DNA from: Mesonia sp008017825
Lineage (GTDB): Bacteria; Bacteroidota; Bacteroidia; Flavobacteriales; Flavobacteriaceae
Reading direction: 5' to 3'
Length of the DNA: 64,000 bases
Assembly: GCF_008017825.1 (NCBI RefSeq)
Contig: NZ_VRLS01000012.1
Location: 124,001-188,000, forward strand
Of this stretch, positions 8,770-18,218 are shown one piece after another (position 1 is the first letter of the stretch; each line of letters opens with the position of its first letter). The translations under genes and the position numbers were made by a program. Under the pieces are notes generated by a model. That model worked only from the letters and a program-made list of their open reading frames with translations. It had not been told where the DNA came from and did not search any database.

Positions 8770-9729
8770 TTACTCTCTTTCGAGGTTTCTAGCTTTAATA
8801 ATAATGTTTTTTAACAATAAGATGATAAAAAATAAAATGATTAAAAAAATAGGCGTCAATATCATTTTATTTTTGCTCATTAACGGTTTTTCATCTAATT
8901 TTTTTGGTGAACCTTCATCTAATACTTTTAAAAATTCTTGATTTTTTATTCTTTGCTGAATAAGGTCACTTGTTTCTTTCTGAAGTTCTGATCTTCTTGA
9001 AATAAGTCCGTTAAAATCAAAGTTTGCACCATTAACAACAATGCCAGAAGTTCCGTCTGATTTATTTTGACTATAGTTTTCTATTAAATGATTAAGAGAT
9101 TTTATAAACTCTTGGTTAAGAGAAATTTGAGAAGTTACATAGGCCGTTTGATCTTTATATAATTCAGTAAAGTATTCATTACTTCTAAGGTATTTTAAAA
9201 CCTTTTCAAGTAAAACTTTAGAATCATAATCACTAGGGTGTTGAAGAGTCAATTTGTGAGTTTTAACAGAGTTCTTTAGAAACTCTTCTCTTTCATTATC
9301 TTCAAGAGATTTTGATTCTTCCAAATATTCCATATAAGCCTCTTCCTCGTTAGATATTTCTCTAAAAAAATAAACGGGTTTTACTTTTAAACTGATTTTA
9401 GATAATCCCTCTTGTTGAAACTCTTTTATGATTCCCTCATCTGCAACAGATAATTTAAAATTTAGCTCTTCCACCTTTTTGTAAAGATATGCTGCTCCTT
9501 CAAAATCAGTAGAAACAATAGTATCAGTTTGCAAATAGTTTACCGTATTTTTATTCCAGAAATATCCTAAAATTAACCCTACAATTATTATTACAGTTAA
9601 AATGATACCATAGCTTAAAAAGAAATTAATCATTCTAAGAAATGAGTTTCCTATAGATCTAAATCCGTTTTTTATAATTTGTAAAAGATCCAAAAGATCT
9701 ATTTCCTCTTTATGATTTGTCTTGCTCAT
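8770..9729 (-). CDS. Wzz-like chain-length determinant protein
   Basis: 319 residues with a cytoplasmic N-terminus (HKEEIDLLDLLQIIKNGF, typical of Wzz/PCP proteins), a first membrane segment at about 38-56, a largely helical periplasmic domain of about 220 residues, and a second membrane segment near 290-309 close to the C-terminus. That topology fits polysaccharide co-polymerases that set O-antigen or capsule chain length. There is no Wzc-type kinase domain. It lies between the DUF6909-like gene (1-bp overlap of start and stop) and rfbB, which supports the assignment. Confidence 0.7.
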   Translation of the reverse strand: MSKTNHKEEIDLLDLLQIIKNGFRSIGNSFLRMINFFLSYGIILTVIIIVGLILGYFWNKNTVNYLQTDTIVSTDFEGAAYLYKKVEELNFKLSVADEGIIKEFQQEGLSKISLKVKPVYFFREISNEEEAYMEYLEESKSLEDNEREEFLKNSVKTHKLTLQHPSDYDSKVLLEKVLKYLRSNEYFTELYKDQTAYVTSQISLNQEFIKSLNHLIENYSQNKSDGTSGIVVNGANFDFNGLISRRSELQKETSDLIQQRIKNQEFLKVLDEGSPKKLDEKPLMSKNKMILTPIFLIILFFIILLLKNIIIKARNLERE

Positions 9730-11405
9730 TATGATTTAAAAATTTGTTCTAGTATTTTTTCTGTAATCAAATATGTTGGTTTTACTCCTGAGGTTCCTAA
9801 ACCTCCAGAAGCTAACGTGCTTCCCGTCTCTAAGGGATTATCACTTGCGTAATAAGCATATCTTACTTTGACATCTGACTGAATATTACTTCGTAATTTT
9901 GCCGCTGCTTGAATGGCTTTTTGATAATGCGCTCCTTCCATCTCTAAACCAATAACATTCCAAGTAGAATCGTGGAAAAATCGTAATATATCTTTATTTT
10001 GCAAAGATGTTCCTAATACAGTAACCATAGCTCCGTCAAAAACATCTATGCCGTTACCTTCTAAATCTTCTTTACTCAATTCATTAATAAAAGGATAATT
10101 ATCTGCTGTGCCTTCAAATAAATGAGCATTAGGTATCATTATATCGCTTTTACCACCTTCTAAAATCCCTGCTTTTCCCATAATAGATATAGAATCTACA
10201 TGGAGATGAAATTCTTCATCTTCAATAGCGTAAGGTTTAAGCAATTCATCCATTGTTTCATAGGCTTGCTCTCCAAAAGCATAATCCATCACAATAATAA
10301 CTGGTGCCTCTTCTCCTTCCGCTTTAAAGCGATCTTCGTGATGATTAATTTTACCAGTATCAAAAATTTGAACATCAATATTGGTACCGCTATGATCTTC
10401 TAAGAAGGTCATTCCCTTTTCTAAAGCAACTTTCATCACTTTAGTTCTTAATTTACCATTTGCAGAGTTACTTAATGCTTCATAAACCTCCTGTGTAGAT
10501 TTTTTCTTTAATTCAGTTTGCAAAGCCAAAGGTGCATAAAGCGTATTCATTACACTATGCATATTCGCACTAATGATATGTAACTTTCTATTGAGTAAAC
10601 CTTTTTCAACAAGTGTTTTCTTAATATGATCTGCCCAAATTTCTCCATGAATATGATGCCCTAAACGCTCTCTAAGCACAGGACTAAAAGTAACAATTCT
10701 CTTATTATTATGAATAACCTCATCGATGGCAAGCTTACCTAAATGATAAATAATATGTAAAAATCTTTCTTCATTTTTAGGCTGACTAAATAAAGGATGT
10801 ACTAACCTTACTTCATTAAAAGTTCTTCCTAAAATATTGGCAGTATGTGTTAAAGCAATTTCTCTTTCTGCTTCTGTTAAAGATTTTTGTTGAACTGCAA
10901 TTTCTAATTTTTTCCAGTCTCGTGTAACGTTTCCCTCTTCATCAATCATTACTCTTCGCATAATCTTATGCGATTCAATAAATAAGAAGGTAAGATGAGT
11001 TAAAATATCATAGATCTCAGACCTTCCTCTGGTAATTTCTATATTCATTTGTTCCTCGTCTATGCGGTAGCAATTTCTTCTACGCTTAGGCGGAACTATA
11101 GGTTTAAAATGTGAATTTGCATAACCTTCATCACTGGTTAGATTAATGAATCTACATTCTTCTATTCCTATAGGTAAACGGTCTATCACATATAATAAAC
11201 CATTTAATTCTAATTTATCTTCTCCTACAGACCCATAAATTTCAGGTCTTAAGGTAAGCAGCGCTTCTCGTAGAGTTTCTCCCGATACTCCCATAGGTTT
11301 ATAAAAACCACGATTAAACAAGTGGCGCATTGTAATATACAAACGCTCAATAGCATTAGAGCTTTCTTGCGCTCTATTTCGTCCTTGTGTTTTAAATTTG
11401 TTCAC
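9729..11405 (-). CDS. DUF6909-like protein with nucleoside-phosphorylase-like C-terminal half
   Basis: 558 residues, no signal peptide or membrane segment, so cytoplasmic. It resembles the flavobacterial family I know as DUF6909. The C-terminal third contains VTVLGTSLQNKDI, then GLEMEGAHYQKAI, then YAYYASDNPL. The EMEGA segment is what purine-nucleoside-phosphorylase and MTA-nucleosidase folds use to bind ribose, and the following D in ASDNP falls where those enzymes carry a catalytic acid. That is inference from motif spacing. The N-terminal half is unrecognised and helical. Neighbours are GH3 (11 bp upstream) and the Wzz-like gene. Confidence 0.6.
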   Translation of the reverse strand: MNKFKTQGRNRAQESSNAIERLYITMRHLFNRGFYKPMGVSGETLREALLTLRPEIYGSVGEDKLELNGLLYVIDRLPIGIEECRFINLTSDEGYANSHFKPIVPPKRRRNCYRIDEEQMNIEITRGRSEIYDILTHLTFLFIESHKIMRRVMIDEEGNVTRDWKKLEIAVQQKSLTEAEREIALTHTANILGRTFNEVRLVHPLFSQPKNEERFLHIIYHLGKLAIDEVIHNNKRIVTFSPVLRERLGHHIHGEIWADHIKKTLVEKGLLNRKLHIISANMHSVMNTLYAPLALQTELKKKSTQEVYEALSNSANGKLRTKVMKVALEKGMTFLEDHSGTNIDVQIFDTGKINHHEDRFKAEGEEAPVIIVMDYAFGEQAYETMDELLKPYAIEDEEFHLHVDSISIMGKAGILEGGKSDIMIPNAHLFEGTADNYPFINELSKEDLEGNGIDVFDGAMVTVLGTSLQNKDILRFFHDSTWNVIGLEMEGAHYQKAIQAAAKLRSNIQSDVKVRYAYYASDNPLETGSTLASGGLGTSGVKPTYLITEKILEQIFKS

Positions 11406-11416
11406 ACGCTTATATT

Positions 11417-12907
11417 TTATTGTTGTTGATGTAAAGCATCGGCAATTTTTCTATCATTAGATAATCTCGGAATCTTGTTTTGACCTCCCAATTTCCCAAT
11501 AGACTTCATATATTCTTGAAATCCATTTTTCTTTACGGAAGTGATTACCAGGGGTTTTAAAATTTTCCCCGATATTAAATCTAAATAATAACTATTTTGT
11601 TCTTGTAAGTATTTATCTAAACTTTGGGCAAATATATCTAAATTTTTAGGTTCTCCTTCAAACTCTATCAACCATTCGTGATAAGGTAAGCCTTCTGGCG
11701 GATTGGTTTGTGGAGCGACCGTAAATTCGCTAATTTCTATTCCATGCTCTTTTACCGCTTTTTTCATAGCATACTCCACTTCTTTTGCAATAACATGTTC
11801 TCCAAAAGCCGAAGTAAAGTGTTTTATTCTTCCCGATACGATTACTCGATAAGGTTTAACCGAAGTAAACATTACTGTATCTCCCAAATTATACGCCCAA
11901 AGTCCTGCATTGGTAGAAATAATCATCACATAATTAACGTCTTTTTCTACTTCTCCAATCGTTAATCTTATTGGGTTCTCTTCAAAAAATTCCTCAGTTT
12001 TAATGAATTCATAGAAAATACCCGCATCAAGCCTAAGTAACATCCCTGATTGGTTTTGTTTGTCTTGGTAAGCAAAAAACCCTTCAGAGGCAGGAAAAAG
12101 TTCTATACTGTCAATTTTTCTTCCGATAAGGGAATCAAACTTAGTACGGTAAGGTTCAAAATTTACTCCTCCATAAATGAGTAAATCAAAGTCTGGGAAA
12201 ATCTCGCCTACTTTTTTTCCCGTTTTTTCTACTAAACGTTCAAAATACATTTGTAACCAAGAAGGGATTCCGCTAAAAACACTCATGTTTTCAGGTAATG
12301 TTTCTTCTACAATTGCATCTACTTTGGTTTCCCAGTCTTCAATGCAATTGGTTTCCCAACTAGGTAACCTGTTTTTTTGAAGGTAACTAGGAACATAATG
12401 AGCTACAATACCCGATAGTCTTCCCAGTTTAATTCCGTTCTTTTCTCCCATCTCTGGACTCCCTTGCAAAAAAATCATTTTTCCTGAAACGAAATTTGCT
12501 TTTCCCGTTTCTGCAATGTAATTAAGTATGGCATTTCTAGCCCCCGAAATATGGGTAGGCATAGATGCTTTGGTAAGCGGAATGTATTTAGCACCACTTG
12601 TAGTCCCCGAGGTTTTAGCAAAATAAAGGGGTTTTCCTGGCCAAAGTATATTTTCTTCTCCCTTTACCACTTCATCTACATAAGGTTTTAAAGCTTCATA
12701 ATCCCTAATAGGAACTTGGTCTATAAAATCTTTATGATTACTAATTTTATTAAACTGATGATCTTTTCCAAATTTTGTTTCTTTAGCTGTATTGACTAAT
12801 TGCTTAAAGACTTTCTGTTGCGTCTCTACAGGATTATTAGCCCATTTATTAATTTGGGATTTAATCACATTAGCAAATAGTTTAGCTCCAAAAGTTTTTA
12901 CTGACAT
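11417..12907 (-). CDS. GH3 family acyl-adenylating protein
   Basis: 496 residues of the GH3 family, named for plant auxin-amido synthetases that adenylate a carboxylate and join it to an amine. Visible motifs are FAKTSGTTSGAKYIP (ATP-binding, about 104-118), YGGVNFEPY, SEGFFAYQ and WAYNLGDTV. Bacterial members are common in Bacteroidota but their substrates are not known. It starts 6 bp after the M23 gene. Assignment to the family is firm; the reaction is inferred. Confidence 0.85.
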   Translation of the reverse strand: MSVKTFGAKLFANVIKSQINKWANNPVETQQKVFKQLVNTAKETKFGKDHQFNKISNHKDFIDQVPIRDYEALKPYVDEVVKGEENILWPGKPLYFAKTSGTTSGAKYIPLTKASMPTHISGARNAILNYIAETGKANFVSGKMIFLQGSPEMGEKNGIKLGRLSGIVAHYVPSYLQKNRLPSWETNCIEDWETKVDAIVEETLPENMSVFSGIPSWLQMYFERLVEKTGKKVGEIFPDFDLLIYGGVNFEPYRTKFDSLIGRKIDSIELFPASEGFFAYQDKQNQSGMLLRLDAGIFYEFIKTEEFFEENPIRLTIGEVEKDVNYVMIISTNAGLWAYNLGDTVMFTSVKPYRVIVSGRIKHFTSAFGEHVIAKEVEYAMKKAVKEHGIEISEFTVAPQTNPPEGLPYHEWLIEFEGEPKNLDIFAQSLDKYLQEQNSYYLDLISGKILKPLVITSVKKNGFQEYMKSIGKLGGQNKIPRLSNDRKIADALHQQQ

Positions 12908-12913
12908 AGGCGT

Positions 12914-13783
12914 TTATTGAAACTCTAAAAAATCGGCGGGGTTCACAGGATAACCGTCACTCCATAATTCAAAATGTAAATGCGGTCCTGTTGAGAAATC
13001 TCCTGTAGATCCCGACATCGCAATTACTTCGCCTGCTTTTACCAATTCCCCTTGCTCTTTAGTTAAAGAAGAATTGTGTTTATATACAGAAATTAATCCG
13101 TAACTATGCTCTATAATCATTACATAGCCAGTATCTGCAGTCCATTCGGCAAAGATTACTGTTCCATCTGCGGTAGATTTAACTGGAGAATTTTCTTTAG
13201 CAATAATATCTACGGCATAGTGTTTTTCTTTAGCATTATAACCTTCAGAAATTTTTCCGTTTAACGGAGGAAAAAGCTTTACTGCTGTCTTAGCAACGGC
13301 TTCGTCTACTACATTATATTTGTCCTCTTGCTCGACTTCTTTTCGCAATATAGAATCGGTAACCGAAGGTTGAAAATTAACAGAGTCTGAGCTAATAGAA
13401 GTACTCGTATCTAAAGTATCTTCTTTAAAGTCTAACGGACTTATCTCTCCGTTTAAAACTCGTTTTATAGAAGTAAAATATTGATTTTGTTTATGTATCA
13501 CCTGCTGTAAATAATCTGTTTTATAAACCAACTGCGTAGCGGTTTCTTTAAGCTTAGGTGAAGAATATCCTGGAATGTATTCTCTTAAAGGAGTAAAAGC
13601 AATTAATAATGTCGTTAATACAATTAATACAATCGCAGAAATCCCAATGGTGACAAACACATTAAGTTGGGTAAGCCGATATGAAAAACGTTCTTCAAAA
13701 GTGTCTTCATTGAGGATTACCAAACGGTATTTATGCAATAATTTTTTTGCAAATTTTTTTTTATCCTTTCTTTTTTTGGTCAT
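12914..13783 (-). CDS. M23 family metallopeptidase (LytM-type)
   Basis: 289 residues: basic cytoplasmic N-terminus, one membrane segment near residues 38-60, a linker with short coiled-coil, and a C-terminal peptidase domain. Zinc ligands are visible in HYAVD (H..xD) and GPHLHFELW (HxH). Such proteins cleave or, in partner roles, regulate cleavage of peptidoglycan cross-bridges. It is the first gene of the minus-strand directon and is divergent from tatA; the shared intergenic region holds a 23-bp near-palindrome. Confidence 0.87.
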   Translation of the reverse strand: MTKKRKDKKKFAKKLLHKYRLVILNEDTFEERFSYRLTQLNVFVTIGISAIVLIVLTTLLIAFTPLREYIPGYSSPKLKETATQLVYKTDYLQQVIHKQNQYFTSIKRVLNGEISPLDFKEDTLDTSTSISSDSVNFQPSVTDSILRKEVEQEDKYNVVDEAVAKTAVKLFPPLNGKISEGYNAKEKHYAVDIIAKENSPVKSTADGTVIFAEWTADTGYVMIIEHSYGLISVYKHNSSLTKEQGELVKAGEVIAMSGSTGDFSTGPHLHFELWSDGYPVNPADFLEFQ

Positions 13784-13897
13784 ACACTAAAATTAGTTAT
13801 AAATACCTGTTGTGCATTTTAAAAAATTTATAAATTCTATTAAATTTCACTCTTTCTTATAAATGAAGTTTGAATCTAGAAAAACCGCTCCGTATAG

Positions 13898-13920
13898 TAT
13901 TTCGTATATTATATGAAATA
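13898..13920. promoter_or_regulatory. Near-perfect 23-bp palindrome in tatA/M23 divergent region
   Basis: Arms TATTTCGTATA and TATATGAAATA around a single T differ at one position. It lies between divergent genes, about 113 bp from each start, where an operator would be expected. No regulator can be named. Confidence 0.4.
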
Positions 13921-14003
13921 AAACGTGTAACGAGTTACAAATATAAGATAATATATTGTGAGGATTTATGCTCTTGTTAACGTAAGGATTAAATATTAAT
14001 TAC

Positions 14004-14011
14004 TAAATTTG
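14004..14011 (+). promoter_or_regulatory. -7 promoter element of tatA (TAAATTTG)
   Basis: Exact match to the Bacteroidota -7 consensus TAnnTTTG, 21 bp before the ATG at 14033. It overlaps the TTG at 14009 that would give a longer reading frame, which argues for the ATG as the true start. No convincing -33 element at the right distance. Confidence 0.5.
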
Positions 14012-14032
14012 TTTAGTTTAAAATTAGAAATT

Positions 14033-14245
14033 ATGTCATTAAGTATATTTTTAGGAATGATTGGGGCTCCTCAAATTATTCTAATTGTAATCGTAATTTT
14101 ATTGATTTTTGGAGGAAAGAAGATTCCAGAATTAATGAGAGGACTTGGTAGTGGTATCAAAGAGTTTAAAGATGCTTCTAAAGATGAAGAGGAAGAAGGT
14201 AATGTAAAGCCTGATACGAGCAAACACGTAGAAGATAAAAAATAA
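14033..14245 (+). CDS. tatA: Sec-independent translocase subunit TatA/E
   Basis: 70 residues from the ATG at 14033. One hydrophobic segment (about 8-26) is followed by FGGKKIPELMRGLGSGIKEFKDA, the hallmark FG hinge and amphipathic helix of TatA, and a charged tail. It forms the pore of twin-arginine export of folded proteins with TatC, which is not in the window. A promoter -7 box precedes it and a bidirectional terminator follows it. Confidence 0.93.
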   Translation: MSLSIFLGMIGAPQIILIVIVILLIFGGKKIPELMRGLGSGIKEFKDASKDEEEEGNVKPDTSKHVEDKK

Positions 14246-14261
14246 TTTATTTTATTATAAA

Positions 14262-14299
14262 AACAAAAAAGCAGGATTTAAAAATCCTGCTTTTTTTAT
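14262..14299. terminator. Bidirectional terminator between tatA and DUF4837 gene
   Basis: Stem GCAGGATT (14271-14278) and AATCCTGC (14283-14290) flanked by an A-run on the left and T-run on the right, so it can work for both converging genes. Confidence 0.85.
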
Positions 14300-14315
14300 T
14301 CCGTAAAGTTATTCT

Positions 14316-15293
14316 TTATTTGAGTTTAGCTGATTTTAAAATAGCTTCTAGCTCAAAAATATTATCTCGCTTAGTTGCAGAAGGCCTAAATACAAATCCT
14401 TCTAAGATTACATAACGGTTGTTTTTCTCATCTTTTACGGCATAGTTGATAAAAGGACCTGCCATAAATGCATTTTTCACTTCCCATGTACCTCTCGTCT
14501 CGTATGCAAACTTACCGTCTATTTTAGAGGTAAATAAATATGGAGCATAAGCTTCTTCTGTAATTAAAAAAGAGCCTTCTGTAGGTCCAGGAACACGCTC
14601 TTTTCCTATAGAGTCTCTCATTTTTATGATATTCCCGATCACGTTTGTATCTTTATCTATGACACGAAAAGGGACTTCGTAAACCAAAATTTCCATACTC
14701 CCATTAGGAATGTCTTTTCTTATCCAAAAGAAGTCTTTATCTGTTTTGGCATAGCGATAAGCTGTAGGAAACTTTAAGCTTACTCCTAAATTTTCTTCTA
14801 ATAATTTATCTGCTTTTAGCGATTTTGAAATCCTTCGCTGCTGTTCTTTAATTTCAGTATCCTTAAAACTTTTAATGATTTCATCATTATGAGCATTTAA
14901 GGTCTCTATGATCGCCTCTTTAGAAGGTCCAGAAACAAAAATACCTGTCTGCGGTTTAGCAAAAGTATCTTTAACTACTTCAAATTGTGGAGCGTTAGAT
15001 TGACCTACTTTTAAGAACGTTCTATTATTCTGTACAAAGCCCGAAAATGCCTTTGGCGGAATTTGATTCATAGAAAACAAAGGCTCTTGCTGCGGTAAGC
15101 CATCTACAGGGGATGCCAAGTTTTCTCTTAGAACTTCTCCAATTTCCCCTTCCCAAAGGTTGTTATCTACAATTATAGAAAGGTTGTTGAGTCTCCCGCT
15201 AGAATTACTTAAATTTTGCTTCTTGTTCACTTCGTCATCACAAGAAGTAAATAAAATTCCGATAAGGAAAAGGTAAAAAAAGTTTTTCATCAT
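14316..15293 (-). CDS. DUF4837 family lipoprotein
   Basis: 325 residues with a lipoprotein signal (FLIGILFTSC, Cys at about residue 19). The sequence matches the Bacteroidota DUF4837 family by its conserved layout: NNLSIIVDNNLWEGEIGE near the N-terminus, FVQNNRTFLKVGQ, and the late RGTWEVKNAFMAGPF. Function is unknown; it should be anchored to a periplasmic-side membrane surface. It is followed on the same strand by nothing before the terminator and preceded 28 bp upstream by the lytic transglycosylase gene. Confidence 0.8.
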   Translation of the reverse strand: MMKNFFYLFLIGILFTSCDDEVNKKQNLSNSSGRLNNLSIIVDNNLWEGEIGEVLRENLASPVDGLPQQEPLFSMNQIPPKAFSGFVQNNRTFLKVGQSNAPQFEVVKDTFAKPQTGIFVSGPSKEAIIETLNAHNDEIIKSFKDTEIKEQQRRISKSLKADKLLEENLGVSLKFPTAYRYAKTDKDFFWIRKDIPNGSMEILVYEVPFRVIDKDTNVIGNIIKMRDSIGKERVPGPTEGSFLITEEAYAPYLFTSKIDGKFAYETRGTWEVKNAFMAGPFINYAVKDEKNNRYVILEGFVFRPSATKRDNIFELEAILKSAKLK

Positions 15294-15321
15294 GGTTAGC
15301 TTATGATTTTGATATCTGTTT

Positions 15322-16905
15322 TTAACCGTTAGAAATTTTTAATTTCATTCCAGGTTTTAATTTGTTACCGCTAATATCATTCCACTTTTGAATATTCTTA
15401 ACACTAACTCCAGGAAATTTTCTAGAAATACTCCATAAAGAGTCTCCTTGTTTTACAGTATACGTTTTGCCAGAAATTGTTCTTGCTTTTTTTGTGCTAC
15501 TTACACTCGCTGTAGCTACTGGCTTTCTAGGGTAAATTGTTAACCGCTGACCTATTTTTAAGCTATTGCTTCGTAAGCCATTCCAGCGTTTTATACTGCT
15601 AATTCCCACCCCATATTTTTCTGCAATTTTTCCTAAATAATCTCCGCTTCTTACTCTATAACGTATTCTATCTTCTGCTTCAACTAAATTTGGTAAACCT
15701 TTTTCTTCTTGTTCTTTGGCAATTTGCTCTTCTACAAAATTATAAATGAGATCTTCATTAGAGACAAATACTCCTGCTTCCCTTAACGGAAGTCTAACGT
15801 AATATTCTTCATCATCTATATAAGGGATAATATCTATTTTATAACTTGGATTTAAGAAACTCAACAACTCTTTATCTACTCCAGTAACCGTTGATATTTG
15901 ATCAAATTTGATGAGTTTTTTAACCTTAATTGTATCGGTTTCAAAATACGTTACCTCTGGACGGTAAGGTTTAAAACCGTGCTCATCTGCATATTCAAAT
16001 AAATACATGGTAGCAATAAAAGCTGGTACGTAACCTGCGGTTTCTCTTGGTAAATAGTTTCTTAACTCCCAATAGTCTTTGTTTCCTCCGCTTCTTCTTA
16101 TCGCTTTAGCTACATTTCCTGGACCCGAGTTATAAGAGGCCAATGCTAAATCCCAATCGCCAAAAGTTCCGTAAAGATTAGATAAATACTGGCAAGCAGC
16201 TTCGGTGGCTAAAACAGGATCCATACGTTCATCTACATAGCTACTCACATCTAAGCCGTGCATTTTCCCCGTAGCAAACATAAACTGCCATAAACCTGTA
16301 GCTCCCACTCTAGACTTTGCTCTGGGATTTAAAGCCGACTCTACTATGGCTAAATATTTCATTTCTAAAGGAATGTCATACTTGTCTAATTTTTCCTCGA
16401 ACATAGGAAAATAATACTGACTTAAAGATAACAGCTTTTCTACCGATTCTTTCCTTCTTTTAATGTAGTAATTAATAACACTTTCTAAAGATGGATTATA
16501 CTCTACCCTAAATGGTGTTTTAGCATTGATTTTGGCTAACCTTGCTTTTAAGGTATCTGTAGGAATCTCCTTATAGGTAACTGAATCTAAACTTCCCGCT
16601 ACCAAAACAGACTCACTCATAGTTTCATAAAGATCTGAATTTAAAAGTTTAGATTTCCATAAAGAATCTATCTTTCTAGCTTCGTGATAATCTCCTAGAA
16701 AAATTTGCGTAGAATCCTTTTCAATACTTGGCATGGGAGTTACCGCAGAAAAATTTGGCACTACCTCTTTTACCAATTGTTTTGTACTATCTATTACAAT
16801 AATCTCTCTCTTACTTACAGTATCTTTTACTTTCTTTTTGAGTTTGTCTTGAGCTAAACCCGTTAACGATGTAAGCAAAAATAGAATTGGCAAAAATTTA
16901 TTCAT
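15322..16905 (-). CDS. Membrane-bound lytic murein transglycosylase (MltD-like) with two LysM domains
   Basis: 527 residues from the ATG at 16905, chosen because it begins a clean signal peptide (KFLPILFLLTSLTGLAQ); an in-frame start 60 bp upstream would overlap pgk and spoil the signal. The SLT domain shows the catalytic Glu in VESALNPRAKSRVGATGLWQF (about residues 190-210 of the shorter form) and ASYNSGPGNV. Two LysM repeats at the C-terminus begin YRVRSGD and YTVKQGD. It cleaves glycan strands of peptidoglycan. It lies 37 bp downstream of pgk. Confidence 0.9.
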   Translation of the reverse strand: MNKFLPILFLLTSLTGLAQDKLKKKVKDTVSKREIIVIDSTKQLVKEVVPNFSAVTPMPSIEKDSTQIFLGDYHEARKIDSLWKSKLLNSDLYETMSESVLVAGSLDSVTYKEIPTDTLKARLAKINAKTPFRVEYNPSLESVINYYIKRRKESVEKLLSLSQYYFPMFEEKLDKYDIPLEMKYLAIVESALNPRAKSRVGATGLWQFMFATGKMHGLDVSSYVDERMDPVLATEAACQYLSNLYGTFGDWDLALASYNSGPGNVAKAIRRSGGNKDYWELRNYLPRETAGYVPAFIATMYLFEYADEHGFKPYRPEVTYFETDTIKVKKLIKFDQISTVTGVDKELLSFLNPSYKIDIIPYIDDEEYYVRLPLREAGVFVSNEDLIYNFVEEQIAKEQEEKGLPNLVEAEDRIRYRVRSGDYLGKIAEKYGVGISSIKRWNGLRSNSLKIGQRLTIYPRKPVATASVSSTKKARTISGKTYTVKQGDSLWSISRKFPGVSVKNIQKWNDISGNKLKPGMKLKISNG

Positions 16906-16942
16906 CAAAAATAGTTTTCTGTTTTTTATCAAAAATTGTTCC

Positions 16943-18130
16943 TTAATTATCTTTAATTGCTTCAATGCCTGGTAAAGATTTTCCCTCTAGCATTTCTAGC
17001 ATTGCTCCTCCTCCTGTAGAAACATAACTTACTTTATTTTCAAAACCAAATTGTTTCACAGCAGCAACACTATCACCTCCACCTACTAACGAAAAAGCTC
17101 CGTTTTTTGTTGCTTCTGCAATAGCATTTCCTAAAGCAACCGTTCCTGTAGAGAACTTAGGCATTTCAAATACACCTAGAGGTCCGTTCCACAATATAAT
17201 TTTAGATTTAGCGATAACATCAGCGAAGATTTTGTTGGTTTCTTCTCCTACATCTAATCCCATCCATCCAGCAGGGATTTCATTTATTTTTTCTGTTTTA
17301 ATGTTAGCATCGTTAGAAAAAGCATCAGCGATTAGAGCGTCTACAGGTAGGTGAACTTCTACATTTTTTTCTTTGGCTTGTTTTAAAATTTCTAAAGCCA
17401 AATCTAATTTATCATCTTCTACAAGTGAATCTCCTACATTTCCGCCTTGAGCTTTAATGAAAGTAAAGGTCATTCCTCCACCTATAATGAGGTGGTCTAT
17501 TTTATCTAAAATATTTTCAATTACCGTAATTTTTGAAGAAACTTTAGCTCCGCCTAAAATTGCGGTTACAGGTTTTTCGGAAGAATTGAATACTTTATCA
17601 ATACTTTCAATTTCCTTAGCTAGTAAAGTACCAAAGCATTTATCTTCAAAATATTTAGCCACTACAGTCGTAGAAGCATGCGCTCTGTGTGCAGTACCAA
17701 AAGCGTCGTTTACATAAATATCACCATGCTGAACTAATTGTTCCGCGAAAGCGTCATCTCCTTTTTTCTCCTCTTCATGAAACCTTAAGTTTTCTAACAA
17801 CAATACTTCCCCATTTTGCAAATTTTTAGAAGCTTCTAGAGCATCTTTCCCAACGCAATCATCAACAAATTTTATTTGCACTCCAATTACTTCAGTAACT
17901 TTATCTACAATATGTTTTAAAGAATATTTTTCTTCTTTTCCTGAAGGTCTGCCTAAATGTGACATAAGTACTACACTACCGCCGTCTTCTAAAATCCTGG
18001 TAATCGTTTCTTTAGCCGATTGTATTCTAGTCGCATCGGTAACCTCAAAATTATCGTTTAAGGGTACATTAAAATCTACGCGAATTAGAGCTTTTTTATC
18101 TTTAAAATTAAAGTCGTTAAGTGTTTTCAT
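16943..18130 (-). CDS. pgk: Phosphoglycerate kinase
   Basis: 395 residues; transfers phosphate between 1,3-bisphosphoglycerate and ADP in glycolysis. Clear motifs: RVDFNVPL (about 17-24), SHLGRP, LENLRFH, NDAFGTAHRAHAS, GGAKVSSK and the C-terminal GGGDSVAAV and STGGGAMLE. Full length. Its coding sequence includes a GCTTTCGCGGAA copy of the dispersed palindromic family near 17741-17753. A TAnnTTTG box lies 13 bp upstream. Confidence 0.97.
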   Translation of the reverse strand: MKTLNDFNFKDKKALIRVDFNVPLNDNFEVTDATRIQSAKETITRILEDGGSVVLMSHLGRPSGKEEKYSLKHIVDKVTEVIGVQIKFVDDCVGKDALEASKNLQNGEVLLLENLRFHEEEKKGDDAFAEQLVQHGDIYVNDAFGTAHRAHASTTVVAKYFEDKCFGTLLAKEIESIDKVFNSSEKPVTAILGGAKVSSKITVIENILDKIDHLIIGGGMTFTFIKAQGGNVGDSLVEDDKLDLALEILKQAKEKNVEVHLPVDALIADAFSNDANIKTEKINEIPAGWMGLDVGEETNKIFADVIAKSKIILWNGPLGVFEMPKFSTGTVALGNAIAEATKNGAFSLVGGGDSVAAVKQFGFENKVSYVSTGGGAMLEMLEGKSLPGIEAIKDN

Positions 18131-18143
18131 GAAAAGTTTTTTT

Positions 18144-18178
18144 CAAAGTTAAATAATTATCACATTTGACTGCATCAA
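18144..18178 (-). promoter_or_regulatory. Promoter of pgk
   Basis: On the minus strand TAACTTTG (18144-18151) matches the -7 consensus TAnnTTTG exactly, with TTG at 18176-18178 as a -33 candidate at 24 bp, slightly long. It lies in the short divergent gap between pgk and the delta'-like gene. Confidence 0.45.
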
Positions 18179-18218
18179 GCGGTAAAATAAATTAAAATTT
18201 AGTTAATTTCGTCTTCCT

